Shown one piece after another: positions 36,817-45,646 of a stretch of 64,000 nt of DNA; the first letter of the stretch is position 1, and every line of letters begins with the position of its first letter. The position numbers and the translations under genes are program-made. Source of the DNA: CBDCWT01 sp965223305 (GTDB taxonomy: Bacteria > Planctomycetota > Planctomycetia > Pirellulales > Pirellulaceae); contig CBDCWT010000073.1 of assembly GCA_965223305.1 (NCBI GenBank), forward strand, positions 62,001 through 126,000. The letters run 5' to 3'. The notes beneath the pieces were generated by a model. The model was not told the origin of the DNA, did not search any database, and worked only from the letters and a program-made list of their open reading frames with translations.

Positions 36817-37068
36817 TGGATCGAGTTCGTCGCCGGGGACGGCCTCCATCATGAGCAGCGGAGCGGGGACATAAGTATCGAGCACGAAGAGCGGCAGCAC
36901 GGCCCGCAACAGATCGGCGATTTGGAGTCCATCTGCCCGTACCACGGGAGGGCCCAAGCTATCGCCCGGGAAGTGCGCATCGGCCAGTACAATCTCGTCA
37001 CCATGGCCCATGCGGTAGAGAGTCGCCAGTAAATCGGGACTCAGCAGCGGTGAGATTCCACGTAACAT
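36631..37068 (-). CDS. fucU: L-fucose mutarotase (RbsD/FucU family)
   Basis: A 145-aa protein. It begins MLRGISPLLSPDLLATLYRMGHGDEIVLADAHFP, the family's conserved opening with the catalytic His region, and ends with TGDTAKYANILLTKG. FucU interconverts the anomers of L-fucose; RbsD acts on ribose. The sequence (FPxxSLG, PVVRADGLQIADLL) fits FucU better. It starts 49 bases after the glnS stop and may share its transcript. Fucose use fits a bacterium with sulfatases that degrades fucose-containing polysaccharides. The 3' half lies in repeat S. Confidence 0.88.
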   Translation of the reverse strand: MLRGISPLLSPDLLATLYRMGHGDEIVLADAHFPGDSLGPPVVRADGLQIADLLRAVLPLFVLDTYVPAPLLMMEAVPGDELDPAVADRYAAEIERLAPGTPPIARCDRFEFYDRSRAAFAIVMTGDTAKYANILLTKGVTPVES

Positions 37069-37117
37069 GGCGCGCCGGCGGCAACAAGCTCTGCCCGATT
37101 GGGCTAAGAACGAGGTG

Positions 37118-38878
37118 CTACTTTCCTTGTTTCTTGGGGACTTTCTTAGAAACCTTGGCCCAGGAGTCGCGGAGCGTGATGGTGCGGTTGAAGACGAGCT
37201 GTTGCGGTGTCGAATCGGGGTCGACGCAAAAGTAGCCGAGCCTCTCGAATTGGTAGCGGTTTCCGCCGGCGGCGTGCGCGAGACTTGGCTCGACCCGGCA
37301 ACCGGTTCTGACTGTGAGCGATTCCGGGTTGAGGTTGGTCAGCCAGTCCTGACCGTCCTCGACGTCGTCCGGGTCCTCCCGATTGAACAGGTGGTCATAA
37401 AGGCGGACTTCGGCCGGAAGCCCGTGCGAGGCCGAGACCCAATGAATGGTTCCCTTGACCTTGCGGCCGTCTGGCGCGTTGCCGCCGCGTGTTGCAGGAT
37501 CATGGGTGCAGCGCAGCTCGACGACTTCCCCCGCGTCGTTCTTGATGACCTGCCGGCAGGTGACGAAGTAGGCGTATCGTAACCGCACCTCGCGGCCGGG
37601 TGCTAAGCGAAAGAACTTCTTGGGCGGGTCTTCCATGAAATCGTCCCGCTCGATGTAGAGCTCCCGTGAAAAGGGCACCTGGCGGCTGCCGGCGGCGGCA
37701 TCTTCCGGGTTGTTGACGGCGGACATCTCCTCAACCTTGTCTGCAGGATAGTCTTCGATGACTACTTTGAGAGGGTTGAGCACGGCCATCACCCGTGGCG
37801 ACCGTTGGTTGAGATCTTCGCGCAAGCAATGCTCCAGCAAGGCGATGTCGGTAACGCCATCGAACTTGGTCACGCCGATGCGGCGGCAGAATTCGCGAAT
37901 CGCTTCGGGACTGTAACCTCGCCGGCGGAGCCCGCTGATGGTCGGCATGCGGGGATCGTCCCAGCCTTGGACGTGCCCGTCCCGCACCAACTCCAGCAGT
38001 CGCCGTTTACTCATCACGGTGTGAGTTAAGTTGAGCCGTGCGAATTCGATTTGCTGGGGATGGAAGATCCCCAGCTGCTCGCAGAACCAATCGTACAACG
38101 GGCGGTGGTTCTCGAATTCGAGCGTGCAGATGGAATGGGTGACTTGTTCAATCGAATCCGATTGCCCGTGAGCGAAGTCGTACATCGGGTAGATGCACCA
38201 CTCGTCTCCTGCCCGGTGATGGTGCGCGTGCAGGATGCGGTACATCACGGGATCCCGCAGGTTGAGGTTCGGCGCCGCCATGTCGATTTTGGCTCGCAAC
38301 GTCTTAGCACCGTCTGGGAACTCGCCTTGCTTCATGCGCTGAAACAGATCCAGGTTTTCTTCAACCGAACGGGTCCGGTAGGGGCTCTCCCGCCCCGCTG
38401 ACTTCAAAGACCCCCGGTACTCGCGTATTTCGTCGGTGCTCAGGTCGCACACATAGGCCCGGCCGGCTTTAATCAGCTGCACCGCCCAGTCGAAGAGTTG
38501 TGGAAAATAGTCGGAGGCAAAGAGCTCTGCGCCCTGCCAATCGAATCCTAGCCAGCCCACGTCTTGTTTGATCGCATCGACGTACTCCTGTTCTTCTTTC
38601 GTGGGGTTTGTATCGTCGAAACGGAGATTCGTTGCGCCCCCGTACTTGGCCGCCAGGCCGAAATTCAGACAGATGCTTTTGGCGTGCCCGATGTGCAGGT
38701 AGCCATTGGGTTCTGGCGGAAATCGGGTGAGCACGCGCCCCGCCCACTTGCCGCTCTGCATATCCTCTTCGACGATCTGCTCGACGAAATTCAGGGAGCT
38801 GCTCTCGCCGGCCTGTTGGTCGTCGGCTTCGGGCGGTGCAGCTGAAAGATGCTCGTGGGGTTGCTTGGAGGTGCTCAT
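37118..38878 (-). CDS. glnS: Glutaminyl-tRNA synthetase
   Basis: A 586-aa class I synthetase that charges tRNA-Gln. The ATG at 38878 (MSTSKQPHEHL) is chosen; the frame stays open to 39250, but that stretch is unlike the family. TRFPPEPNGYLHIGHAKSI has the HIGH motif at 62-65, and HTVMSKRRLLELV has the KMSKS-like motif at about residue 288. The C-terminal anticodon-binding beta-barrels are present (FFRLAPGREVRLRYAYFV). Length is normal. A direct GlnRS means that this organism need not use the transamidation route for Gln-tRNA. It is divergent from tpiA. Confidence 0.92.
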   Translation of the reverse strand: MSTSKQPHEHLSAAPPEADDQQAGESSSLNFVEQIVEEDMQSGKWAGRVLTRFPPEPNGYLHIGHAKSICLNFGLAAKYGGATNLRFDDTNPTKEEQEYVDAIKQDVGWLGFDWQGAELFASDYFPQLFDWAVQLIKAGRAYVCDLSTDEIREYRGSLKSAGRESPYRTRSVEENLDLFQRMKQGEFPDGAKTLRAKIDMAAPNLNLRDPVMYRILHAHHHRAGDEWCIYPMYDFAHGQSDSIEQVTHSICTLEFENHRPLYDWFCEQLGIFHPQQIEFARLNLTHTVMSKRRLLELVRDGHVQGWDDPRMPTISGLRRRGYSPEAIREFCRRIGVTKFDGVTDIALLEHCLREDLNQRSPRVMAVLNPLKVVIEDYPADKVEEMSAVNNPEDAAAGSRQVPFSRELYIERDDFMEDPPKKFFRLAPGREVRLRYAYFVTCRQVIKNDAGEVVELRCTHDPATRGGNAPDGRKVKGTIHWVSASHGLPAEVRLYDHLFNREDPDDVEDGQDWLTNLNPESLTVRTGCRVEPSLAHAAGGNRYQFERLGYFCVDPDSTPQQLVFNRTITLRDSWAKVSKKVPKKQGK

Positions 38879-39237
38879 GAAATCGTAGCGTGTCTTTTCG
38901 AGGCGTCGCGCGTGGATGCGTTGAGACTTCACTGCCGCGTGGACCGGCGAACAGATGGACCGGTTCCGTTTCTCTGACCGACCTAGGAGGTGCAGAAACG
39001 CTGGCCAACTCGCTTTGGTCACGACGGGCGGTCGGCCAGGTGCCGCCCAAGCGATCCTTGCTACAATAGGGCCTCGCATTGAGGCGGCCAGTCGGGAAAA
39101 CGGACCGTATCCCGGCACGATTGTATCGACGATCGTCAAAAAGGAAACTCCGATTTGCCAGGCGCGTCCGATCAAGTTGGGGTCGCAGCCGAGACTGGCG
39201 GCCGGCGCGTTTCGAAACTTTTGGGGGAGTGAGCTGG
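38879..39237. other. Divergent spacer between glnS and tpiA
   Basis: About 360 bases that must hold the promoters of both genes. TACAAT at 39062-39067 resembles a -10 box for tpiA, without a clear -35 box. Both flanking frames happen to stay open through it, but the translations are not protein-like. Confidence 0.5.
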
Positions 39238-39996
39238 GTGAGAAGACCATTTATTGCTGGAAACTGGAAGATGAATCTCCGCCGTGAGGCCGCCCTTGCC
39301 TTGGCGACTGCGATCGGGGAACGCTGCGCGGGCCAGACGGGTGTTGACGTCGCGGTCTGTCCGCCGAGCCCATATCTGGACGCCGTGGGTCAAGCGCTGG
39401 GCGGGTCACCGGTCGGGCTGGGCGCTCAGAACATGTACCACCAGCCAGACGGTGCGTTCACGGGCGAAATCAGCGGCGGCATGCTGGTGGATCTGGGGTG
39501 TCGCTATGTCATCTTGGGCCACAGTGAGCGGCGGCACGTGCTGGGAGAGTCGGACGAGGAGGTTAATCGCAAAGTACATGCGGCGCTGGCGGCCGGCTTG
39601 GTCGCCATCGTCTGCGTCGGAGAGACGTTGGATGAGCGAGAAGCGCAGCGGACCCGGTCCGTTGTTCAGGGGCAAGTGACGGGTTCGCTAGCAGGCATCT
39701 CTGCGGACGAAATGGAGCGAATCGTGATCGCCTATGAACCTGTCTGGGCGATTGGCACCGGGAAGGTGGCCACGCCCCAGCAGGCCGAAGAGGTGCACGC
39801 CGACCTTCGCAGATTGCTGGAAACCCTATATAATAACGCCGTCTCGACCGCAGTTCGCATCCAATACGGTGGCAGCGTCAAGCCGGACAATGCTGGCCAA
39901 CTACTGGCACAGCCGAACATCGACGGTGCGTTGGTCGGAGGTGCGTCGCTCGCCGCGGACAGCTTCCTGGGGATTGTCGAGGCCGCATCCGGCTGA
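39238..39996 (+). CDS. tpiA: Triosephosphate isomerase
   Basis: A 252-aa TIM-barrel enzyme of glycolysis that interconverts dihydroxyacetone phosphate and glyceraldehyde 3-phosphate. The GTG at 39238 is chosen because it opens into RRPFIAGNWKMN, with GGGGGAG upstream. Catalytic residues are all present: Asn9 and Lys11, His95 (VILGHSERR) and Glu167 (AYEPVWAIGTG). VRIQYGGSVKPDN and GALVGGASL are the phosphate-binding loops. It is the first gene of the run tpiA-secG-yicC-gmk-rpoZ-coaC. Confidence 0.95.
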   Translation: MRRPFIAGNWKMNLRREAALALATAIGERCAGQTGVDVAVCPPSPYLDAVGQALGGSPVGLGAQNMYHQPDGAFTGEISGGMLVDLGCRYVILGHSERRHVLGESDEEVNRKVHAALAAGLVAIVCVGETLDEREAQRTRSVVQGQVTGSLAGISADEMERIVIAYEPVWAIGTGKVATPQQAEEVHADLRRLLETLYNNAVSTAVRIQYGGSVKPDNAGQLLAQPNIDGALVGGASLAADSFLGIVEAASG

Positions 39997-40027
39997 TTGC
40001 AAAACATGTCTTAACTGGTGATGGATC

Positions 40028-40546
40028 ATGGACAGCTTGAACTTACCGCTCGCATCTGCTGCACAGTATATTTTTGGTTTCTTGATGTTCATCACCGCGC
40101 TTTTCCTGATCTTGCTGGTGCTTGTCCAGCGAGGTCGAGGGGGCGGGCTGGCGGGAGCCTTCGGTGGCATGGGGGGCCAGAGTGCCTTTGGGACGAAGGC
40201 GGGTGACCTGTTCACACGGCTGACCATGGGCGTGGCTGCCTTTTGGATTGTGCTCTGCATCTCGGCCATCTGGGTGTTGAATCGGCAGGGCAGCCCCCTG
40301 GGGGGCAGCGGCGGGGCCTCGGCGTTCGAGGAGATTGAAAGTGGGCTCCAGGCGCCGGCGACGACCACTACGTTCACCGATTCGGAGGACGCAGGCACCG
40401 AGGAAGCGACGGCTGTTCCCACCGGCTCGAACGACTCATCCTCCGCACTCTCACCGGACGACGCGTCTGGAGCGGCTGAATCGGATTCGCCCGACACCGG
40501 TCCATCCGAGGAAGCGAGCACTAGCGATACAGCAGATGAACCTTAA
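40028..40546 (+). CDS. secG: Preprotein translocase subunit SecG with acidic C-terminal tail
   Basis: A 172-aa protein, longer than usual (70-110 aa). The first 95 residues are SecG: helix one with FITALFLILLVLVQRGRGGGLAGAFGG, then GGQSAFGTKAGD, then helix two (GVAAFWIVLCISAIWVL). The last 75 residues are a Ser/Thr/Ala/Glu/Asp-rich, probably disordered tail. SecG assists SecYEG channel function. It follows tpiA by 31 bases; the tpiA-secG order is common in bacteria. Such tails occur in other planctomycete SecG proteins. Confidence 0.9.
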   Translation: MDSLNLPLASAAQYIFGFLMFITALFLILLVLVQRGRGGGLAGAFGGMGGQSAFGTKAGDLFTRLTMGVAAFWIVLCISAIWVLNRQGSPLGGSGGASAFEEIESGLQAPATTTTFTDSEDAGTEEATAVPTGSNDSSSALSPDDASGAAESDSPDTGPSEEASTSDTADEP

Positions 40547-40603
40547 CGCGATCTTGCACGCAGACGAATTGCAGCGGCGCTCGACGCCAGGAGAGGTCTT
40601 GCC

Positions 40604-41488
40604 TTGCTGCTGAGCATGACAGGCCACGGAGCGGCTCAAGCGCGTCAGGATGACCTGTTCGTTGCGATCGAGATTCGCACCGTCAATAGCCGCTACTACA
40701 AGTTGAATCTGCGAACGACTGAGGGTTACACTTCGATTGAGCCCCGCGTGGACGAGTTGGTGCGGCGACAAGTGCGCCGCGGCACGGTTCAGTTGGATGT
40801 GCGTGTTGATCGGCAGTGTGGTGTGGAAGACGCGCGGATCAACGAGGGGTTACTTGCCAGCTACGTGCAACGATTGCGATCTGTGGCCAAGTCGCTTGGC
40901 CTTGCCGAGCCAGCTGAGCTGGGAGCTTTGCTGGCGCTCCCCGGTGTGGTGGACGACACGGCGAGCGTTGCTGCGGATGTCGATGCCGACTGGCCGCTGA
41001 TCGGTGCAGTTCTTCGTGAGGCGTTGGACAATCTTGGCAGGATGCGGGCAGACGAAGGGCAGGCCATGGCTGTTGATTTGGCGGAGAACTGCCAGGCCAT
41101 CCGCGGGCTGTTGGCGGCTGTGGAGACGAGGGCGCCGCTAGTTGTGGAACAGTACCGTGAGCGGATTCGAGATAGGGTCAACAAGCTGCTGGCCGAGTTT
41201 GAGGTCCGCGTCGAGTCGACTGACGTGATTCGAGAGGTGGCCCTGTTTGCGGAAAGGAGCGACGTCGCTGAGGAAGTTGTTCGGCTGCGCAGCCATCTCG
41301 ATCAGTTCCACGACATCATGCAGCTGAACGAGAGCTCCGGGCGAAAGCTGGAGTTCGTGACACAAGAGATGTTCCGCGAGGCGAACACGATCGGTTCCAA
41401 GTCGAACGATGCGGAGATCGCCAAACAGGTGGTCGAGATCAAGGCTGGCGTCGAACGTATCCGGGAGATGATTCAGAACATCGAATGA
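40604..41488 (+). CDS. yicC: YicC-family endoribonuclease
   Basis: About 290 aa. Start is TTG at 40604 or, more likely, ATG at 40616 (MTGHGAAQARQ). The family's N-terminal SMTGHGAA and EIRTVNSRYYKLNLR are present, and the C-terminal DUF1732 ends with GRKLEFVTQEMFREANTIGSKSNDAEI, the most conserved part. YicC proteins are metal-dependent ribonucleases linked to stationary-phase growth and small-RNA turnover. It lies between secG and gmk; yicC-gmk adjacency is widespread. Confidence 0.92.
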   Translation: MLLSMTGHGAAQARQDDLFVAIEIRTVNSRYYKLNLRTTEGYTSIEPRVDELVRRQVRRGTVQLDVRVDRQCGVEDARINEGLLASYVQRLRSVAKSLGLAEPAELGALLALPGVVDDTASVAADVDADWPLIGAVLREALDNLGRMRADEGQAMAVDLAENCQAIRGLLAAVETRAPLVVEQYRERIRDRVNKLLAEFEVRVESTDVIREVALFAERSDVAEEVVRLRSHLDQFHDIMQLNESSGRKLEFVTQEMFREANTIGSKSNDAEIAKQVVEIKAGVERIREMIQNIE

Positions 41489-41617
41489 TCAGTCGCGGCA
41501 TCGGCGGCCCGCGACTTGTGATGGTCGAGGGAAATCGAGTATGAAACTCGCCGGGGTTCGGGGGCGAGAGATCACGGAGCGGGCAGCACCGATGTTGACA
41601 TTCATGGCGGGTGGCAG

Positions 41618-42202
41618 GTGACGGAACAAGTGGCGAAAGTCGTGATCGTCTCAGGCCCATCGGGGGCCGGCAAGTCGACCGTCTTGCGGCGGGTGATCGC
41701 AGAGTGCCCACTGCCTTTGGAGTTGAGTGTTTCGGCAACAACCCGGCAGGCGCGGGAGGGTGAAGAGCACGGCAAGGACTACTGGTTTCTGTCGAAGGAA
41801 GAATTCGCCCGTCGTCGCGAAGCCGGCGAGTTCCTAGAGTGCAAGGAAGTCTTCGGTTGCGGAGATTGGTACGGCACGCTTCGCAGTACCGTGACGGCTG
41901 GCTTGAAATCCGGAAAATGGGTAGTTTTAGAGATTGACGTCGAAGGCGCGATGTCGGTGCTCGACCAGCAGCCGGCCATCACGATCTTTCTGCACCCAGG
42001 CAGCGCCGAGGAGCTCGAAGCGAGACTGCGGCAGCGGGGGTCGGAAACCGAGGTGTCTATCCAACGGCGGCTGGAGGTCGCGCGGCGGGAGATGGAGATG
42101 ATCTCTCGCTACGAGCACGAGGTGATCAACGGTACGGTGGAACAGGCGGTCGACGAGATTTGCGGGATTTTATTGCGCTACGATCGGACGGGTCCAGCTT
42201 GA
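41618..42202 (+). CDS. gmk: Guanylate kinase
   Basis: A 194-aa cytoplasmic enzyme that converts GMP to GDP with ATP. The P-loop GPSGAGKST is at residues 13-21, followed by SVSATTRQAREGEEHGKDYWFLS, the guanylate-binding region, and VLEIDVEGA. Length is standard. It precedes rpoZ and coaC, the common order gmk-rpoZ-coaBC. Confidence 0.95.
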   Translation: MTEQVAKVVIVSGPSGAGKSTVLRRVIAECPLPLELSVSATTRQAREGEEHGKDYWFLSKEEFARRREAGEFLECKEVFGCGDWYGTLRSTVTAGLKSGKWVVLEIDVEGAMSVLDQQPAITIFLHPGSAEELEARLRQRGSETEVSIQRRLEVARREMEMISRYEHEVINGTVEQAVDEICGILLRYDRTGPA

Positions 42203-42307
42203 GATCACCCCTGGGTTGAACGGCCCAAAAAAAAGGTGTTCCCGGTTTTGGGGGCGGCAACAGACGAAGGTCCGAACAGAGCACAAGAACTTGATTGGGA
42301 GACTCGA

Positions 42308-42571
42308 ATGCTAGAAGCACTCCGCGAGGAAGAGATTGTCAACAAGGTGGGTGGCCGGTTCAAGCTGTCGACTTTGATTCAGAAGCGACTAGTCCAGCTT
42401 AATGCAGGGAGCCGCGCGCTGGTGGAGGCCGGGGCCGACAGCAAGATGGAAGTCGTGCTGCAAGAGATCTTGCACGACAAGATTTTTCTTGACACGTCCA
42501 ACGAAGTCAAAATCACCGGTGATCTTCAGGAAAGCGGCGGTGCGCCGGACTTGAATCCAATGAACCTATGA
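42308..42571 (+). CDS. rpoZ: RNA polymerase omega subunit-like protein
   Basis: An 87-aa protein from the ATG at 42308 (MLEALREEEIVNKVGGRFKLSTLIQKRLVQL). The GGRFKLSTLIQKRLVQLNAG segment corresponds to the RpoZ core (usually RFxLVxxAxxRARxL). Similarity is modest, but its place between gmk and coaC is the classic rpoZ position. The C-terminal part diverges. Omega helps assemble RNA polymerase and binds (p)ppGpp in some bacteria. Its stop overlaps the coaC start (ATGA at 42568-42571). Confidence 0.78.
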   Translation: MLEALREEEIVNKVGGRFKLSTLIQKRLVQLNAGSRALVEAGADSKMEVVLQEILHDKIFLDTSNEVKITGDLQESGGAPDLNPMNL

Positions 42572-43119
42572 TCGATCGGGAAGTTCTGGTAGGTGTCACC
42601 GGCGGTGTGGCCGCTTTCAAGGCCGCGGCGCTGGTCAGCCAGCTGGTGCAAGGGGGCGCGGGCGTGTCGGTGGTGATGACGCAGTCCGCCGAGTGTTTCA
42701 TTGGTCGAGCGACCTTTGCCGCGCTGACTGGGCGCCCGGTGGTGCAGGACACGTTTGACTCCAGTTATCCCTTAGGGCCGCATATCACGCTGGCCGAGCA
42801 GGCTGACTTGTTGTGTGTGGCACCAGCGACTGCCAGCTTTCTGGCCAAGGCTGCCAATGGACTAGCCGACGACCTGTTATCGACGTTGTATTTGTCTTTT
42901 ACCGGCCCGGTGTTGGTGGCGCCGGCCATGAACTACCAGATGTGGGAGAAGGCTGCGGTCCAGCGAAACGTCGCCCAGCTGCGACAGGACGGTGTTCAGA
43001 TCGTGGATCCAGAGGCCGGTTGGTTAAGTTGCCGCCAGCAAGGCGTGGGGCGAATGGCTGCCCCGGAAACGATCGTCGAAGCGATGCAGGCAGCTTTGGG
43101 TGACCCGCGGCGCGGGTAG
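42568..43119 (+). CDS. coaC: Phosphopantothenoylcysteine decarboxylase (CoaC part, separate gene)
   Basis: A 183-aa flavoprotein of coenzyme A synthesis. VLVGVTGGVAAFKAAALVSQL opens the flavodoxin-like fold; PHITLAEQADLLCVAPATASFLAKAANGLADDLLSTLYL has the FMN-binding motif; PAMNYQMWEKAAVQRNV carries the conserved PxMNxxMW with active-site Asn; GWLSCRQQGVGRMA holds the Cys of the flexible flap. Most bacteria have a CoaB domain fused behind it; here it stops, and coaB is a separate gene 320 bases downstream. Start overlaps rpoZ by four bases. Confidence 0.92.
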   Translation: MIDREVLVGVTGGVAAFKAAALVSQLVQGGAGVSVVMTQSAECFIGRATFAALTGRPVVQDTFDSSYPLGPHITLAEQADLLCVAPATASFLAKAANGLADDLLSTLYLSFTGPVLVAPAMNYQMWEKAAVQRNVAQLRQDGVQIVDPEAGWLSCRQQGVGRMAAPETIVEAMQAALGDPRRG

Positions 43120-43438
43120 TTGCCGCGGGAGATTTGGGTCGGACCGTGGTCGGTAGTCGCCGCCGCATTACCTTCGCCCCAACGCCGTTAAGGACTTTTG
43201 CCCGACGTTCAGCCGCTATCCGATCGTAGCCGAATTCGCCAGAGTTTGGCGGACTGCCAATTCGTCCAAATTCTGGCGAATTCGGCTACAAGAAATGCTG
43301 AACGGCGCTCTGCGAGGAACGGAATTCGCAACTTACTTGTCTTGCAGCGTCGCCACTCGGCCGAGAACTGCCCGTCGCGCGGATAGTCGGCAGTTTCCTA
43401 ACACTGGATCGTTTACTCAGCCCCCCTGCCCCGAATTC
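43120..43438. other. Spacer between coaC and coaB with a long palindrome
   Basis: About 320 bases. The main feature is two facing repeat B copies at 43226-43289. No gene. The coaB frame is open upstream to 43295 but begins properly at 43439. Confidence 0.6.
43226..43289. repeat. Two inverted copies of repeat B forming a long hairpin
   Basis: GTAGCCGAATTCGCCAGAGT with TTGG is followed by 17 bases and then the complement CCAAATTCTGGCGAATTC with GGCTAC. The arms are about 24 bases with one mismatch. In RNA this would make a strong stem-loop between coaC and coaB. Confidence 0.85.
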
Positions 43439-44074
43439 ATGGCACGCATCCTCATCACCGCTGGGCCAACTCGCCAGTACCTCGATCCCGTCCGCTACTT
43501 GACGAATGCTTCCAGCGGTCGGATGGGCGGGGCGCTAGCCACTGCGGCGCTCGAATTGGGCCACCAGGTGGTACTGGTTACGGGTCCGGTGGAGGTGGAG
43601 TATCCCGAGGAAGTGGAGAGGATCGACATCGTGACCACGGACGAGTTGCTGGCCGCCTGCCGCGAACGATTCCCGGCCTGCGATGGGATGATTGCTGCTG
43701 CGGCGCCTTGCGATTATCGTCCGCGGCACGTCGAGTCCAGCAAGATCGCCAAGACGGGAGAGCCGCTGGAGTTGCGGTTGATCGAGACACCCGATGTCGC
43801 CGCAACGATCGGCGCCGAGAAGCAACCCCATCAATGGACGGTCGGGTTTGCACTGGAGACGGAAGACCCTCGTTTCCGTGCGTTGGCGAAGCTCGAGCGG
43901 AAGAGCTGCAATCTGATTGTGCTGAACGGGCCGCAAGCGATGAATGCCGCGGACAATGAAGTCGAGGTGTTGAACCGGCAAGGCGAAGTCGTCGGTTGCC
44001 TGCGCGGCCCGAAGGTCGAAGTGGCGCGCGGTATTCTCCGGATCATCCAGGATCTGCTGATTGCTCCGAAGTGA
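43439..44074 (+). CDS. coaB: Phosphopantothenate-cysteine ligase (CoaB part, separate gene)
   Basis: A 211-aa protein starting at the ATG at 43439 (MARILITAGPTRQYLDPVRYLTN). ITAGPTRQYLDPVRYLTNASSGRMG is the nucleotide-binding opening of CoaB, AAAAPCDYRP holds the conserved Asn/Asp-type active-site region, and KIAKTGEPLELRLIETPD has the KxxK-type motif of the ligase. The enzyme joins 4'-phosphopantothenate and cysteine. It acts directly before CoaC in the pathway but is encoded separately behind a repeat-bearing spacer. Confidence 0.9.
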   Translation: MARILITAGPTRQYLDPVRYLTNASSGRMGGALATAALELGHQVVLVTGPVEVEYPEEVERIDIVTTDELLAACRERFPACDGMIAAAAPCDYRPRHVESSKIAKTGEPLELRLIETPDVAATIGAEKQPHQWTVGFALETEDPRFRALAKLERKSCNLIVLNGPQAMNAADNEVEVLNRQGEVVGCLRGPKVEVARGILRIIQDLLIAPK

Positions 44075-44539
44075 GCGCGCCACCGCGGCGGGAACCAGCC
44101 CGCACGCTTGCACACGCGGGGTAGTTCTCTTTGCAACGCCAGAGTGTCATGCAGCAGGGCGGTCACGTTTCTTTGTCTTCACACCTTTGCCCGCTAGCAG
44201 CGCGGGACTGCGCGAAACCAAGTGTGTTTACAGCAGCGAGCTGAAACAGCAAAAAGACTAGGCAATTTATGCACTTACAAAAAACTTTTCTCATTGGCAA
44301 AGTTGAGCTAAAGTTTAGGAGTCGCCTGTATCAATGCGACGAGCTGTGGTGAACCTGGGAACTGTAGAAGAGGGCCCCGCACAACCGCAGTTGCGACACA
44401 TTCATCACATTCGTTAGCCGCGACGGACAGTCGTTCCGTTTCCCTTTGCCCGGCAAACCGTGCAGGCGCACTTGCGCTGCGCCCGGATTTGCACGACGAG
44501 AACTATGAAACCGCAACCTTGCATCACTGGGGCAGAGTC
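44075..44539. other. Spacer with an A+T-rich part
   Basis: About 465 bases without a recognised gene. The part from 44240 to 44330 is clearly richer in A and T than the surroundings and probably holds the promoter of the next gene, but no convincing -35/-10 pair could be fixed. Confidence 0.5.
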
Positions 44540-44875
44540 ATGAAGTGTACGGAACTTGCACAACGGATCGAGAGCATTCGCCCCGGGGCGAGCATCCGCG
44601 ATGTCGCCCGTCTTTGCTTGCTGTTGTCGAACTCCTCGCACAGCTTGGAAGAACTGAACCGGGACGAAGTGTTGGAGGATCTCTGGCAGGAAATGGACCT
44701 GCGGATGCAAGCTGCGACCGACCAGCACGCCGCAATGACGGAAGAGCTGGAGTGTCTGGCGCGCTCGGATCCGCAGAAATTCAGCCCCGATCAGATTTGG
44801 ATCCTGATTCGCGCGATCAAGGTGCAGAGCCAAATCTTGCAGCTGTACGTCGGCGAGCCTGCGCTCGACGTTTGA
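44540..44875 (+). CDS. Small protein of unknown function
   Basis: A 111-aa acidic, all-helical protein from the ATG at 44540 (MKCTELAQRIESIRPG); an upstream ATG at 44489 is in frame but weaker. It has no signal peptide or membrane helix. DVARLCLLLSNSSHSLEELNRDEVLEDLW and DQIWILIRAIKVQSQILQLYV could form a helical bundle. I do not recognise the family. It stands alone on this strand before the BFN-type gene. Confidence 0.6.
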   Translation: MKCTELAQRIESIRPGASIRDVARLCLLLSNSSHSLEELNRDEVLEDLWQEMDLRMQAATDQHAAMTEELECLARSDPQKFSPDQIWILIRAIKVQSQILQLYVGEPALDV

Positions 44876-45244
44876 CTTCTTGTCTATAATCACCAACTCG
44901 ACCCCGCCTTTTTACACGTCGCCGCAGTCAAGCACATCCGGGCTGCGAGCGACGTTTTTTGTTGGCCCGATTCGCCCAGGGCGAGTCGGCCGCTGCTTTC
45001 CGCGGCGGGTCCGCTGATAAGGCTGGCACAAGCACTATACGATCGCTGCGCTGGCGTTCTATAATCGAGTGTGGCATTGCGCCACGCACGTGACAGCCGG
45101 GTCCCTGCTGCTGATCTTCCAGGTAGGTGCGGCGTGCGGCAAGAAGGCGCAGCGGGAGTGCGGCCGGCACCAGCATTCCGAGGGGCAGCCAAACCGGGCA
45201 CGGACGACACAAAGAACCTAGCGACCTTGATGCAAGGAGCTACC
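44876..45244. other. Spacer upstream of the BFN-type gene
   Basis: About 370 bases without a gene. Two TATAAT sequences occur, at 44885-44890 and 45060-45065. The downstream frame is open from 45071, but this stretch is Arg/Gly-rich and not family-like. Confidence 0.5.
45060..45065 (+). promoter_or_regulatory. Possible -10 element for the BFN-type gene
   Basis: A perfect TATAAT lies 180 bases upstream of the ATG at 45245. The sequence about 17 bases before it (CTATACG) is a poor -35 match, so this is only a candidate. Confidence 0.25.
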
Positions 45245-45646
45245 ATGCCGGTCGAGATGAAGTTATCTCGGATTATTATCAGCGAAATCAACGACTCGCA
45301 GGTTATTTACTTGAAGGAAGTCGACGGGGATCGGCAGTTCCCGATCTTGATTGGTATCTTCGAGGCGACCAGCATTGACCGGCGCGTGAAGCAGGATCGC
45401 CCGCCTCGTCCGTTGACACATGATCTGGTCGTCAACATCGTGGGGGCGATGGGCGGTGAGCTGGATAGTGTCGTGGTCAGCGAGTTGCGCGAGCATACTT
45501 ACTATGCCAAGCTGCGCGTCAAGTTGGACGGCGAGATCATCGAGATCGACTCGCGCCCGTCGGATGCGATTGCCATCGCGGTCACCTGCGATCCGCATCT
45601 GCCGATCTACGTGTCGGAAGATGTGCTCGAGGACGTACTCGACTAG
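45245..45646 (+). CDS. Bifunctional nuclease family protein (BFN, DUF151)
   Basis: A 133-aa protein from the ATG at 45245 (MPVEMKLSRIIISEIND), with AAGGAGC upstream as ribosome binding site. It shows the family pattern QVIYLKEVDGDRQFPILIGIFEATSI, then RPLTHDLVVNIVGAMGGELDSVVV and RPSDAIAIAVTCDPHLPIYV; the last is the strongest DUF151 signature (SRPSDAIALA). Members have been described as DNases/RNases. Length is typical of the one-domain form. A tandem repeat array begins about 45 bases after the stop. Confidence 0.88.
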   Translation: MPVEMKLSRIIISEINDSQVIYLKEVDGDRQFPILIGIFEATSIDRRVKQDRPPRPLTHDLVVNIVGAMGGELDSVVVSELREHTYYAKLRVKLDGEIIEIDSRPSDAIAIAVTCDPHLPIYVSEDVLEDVLD

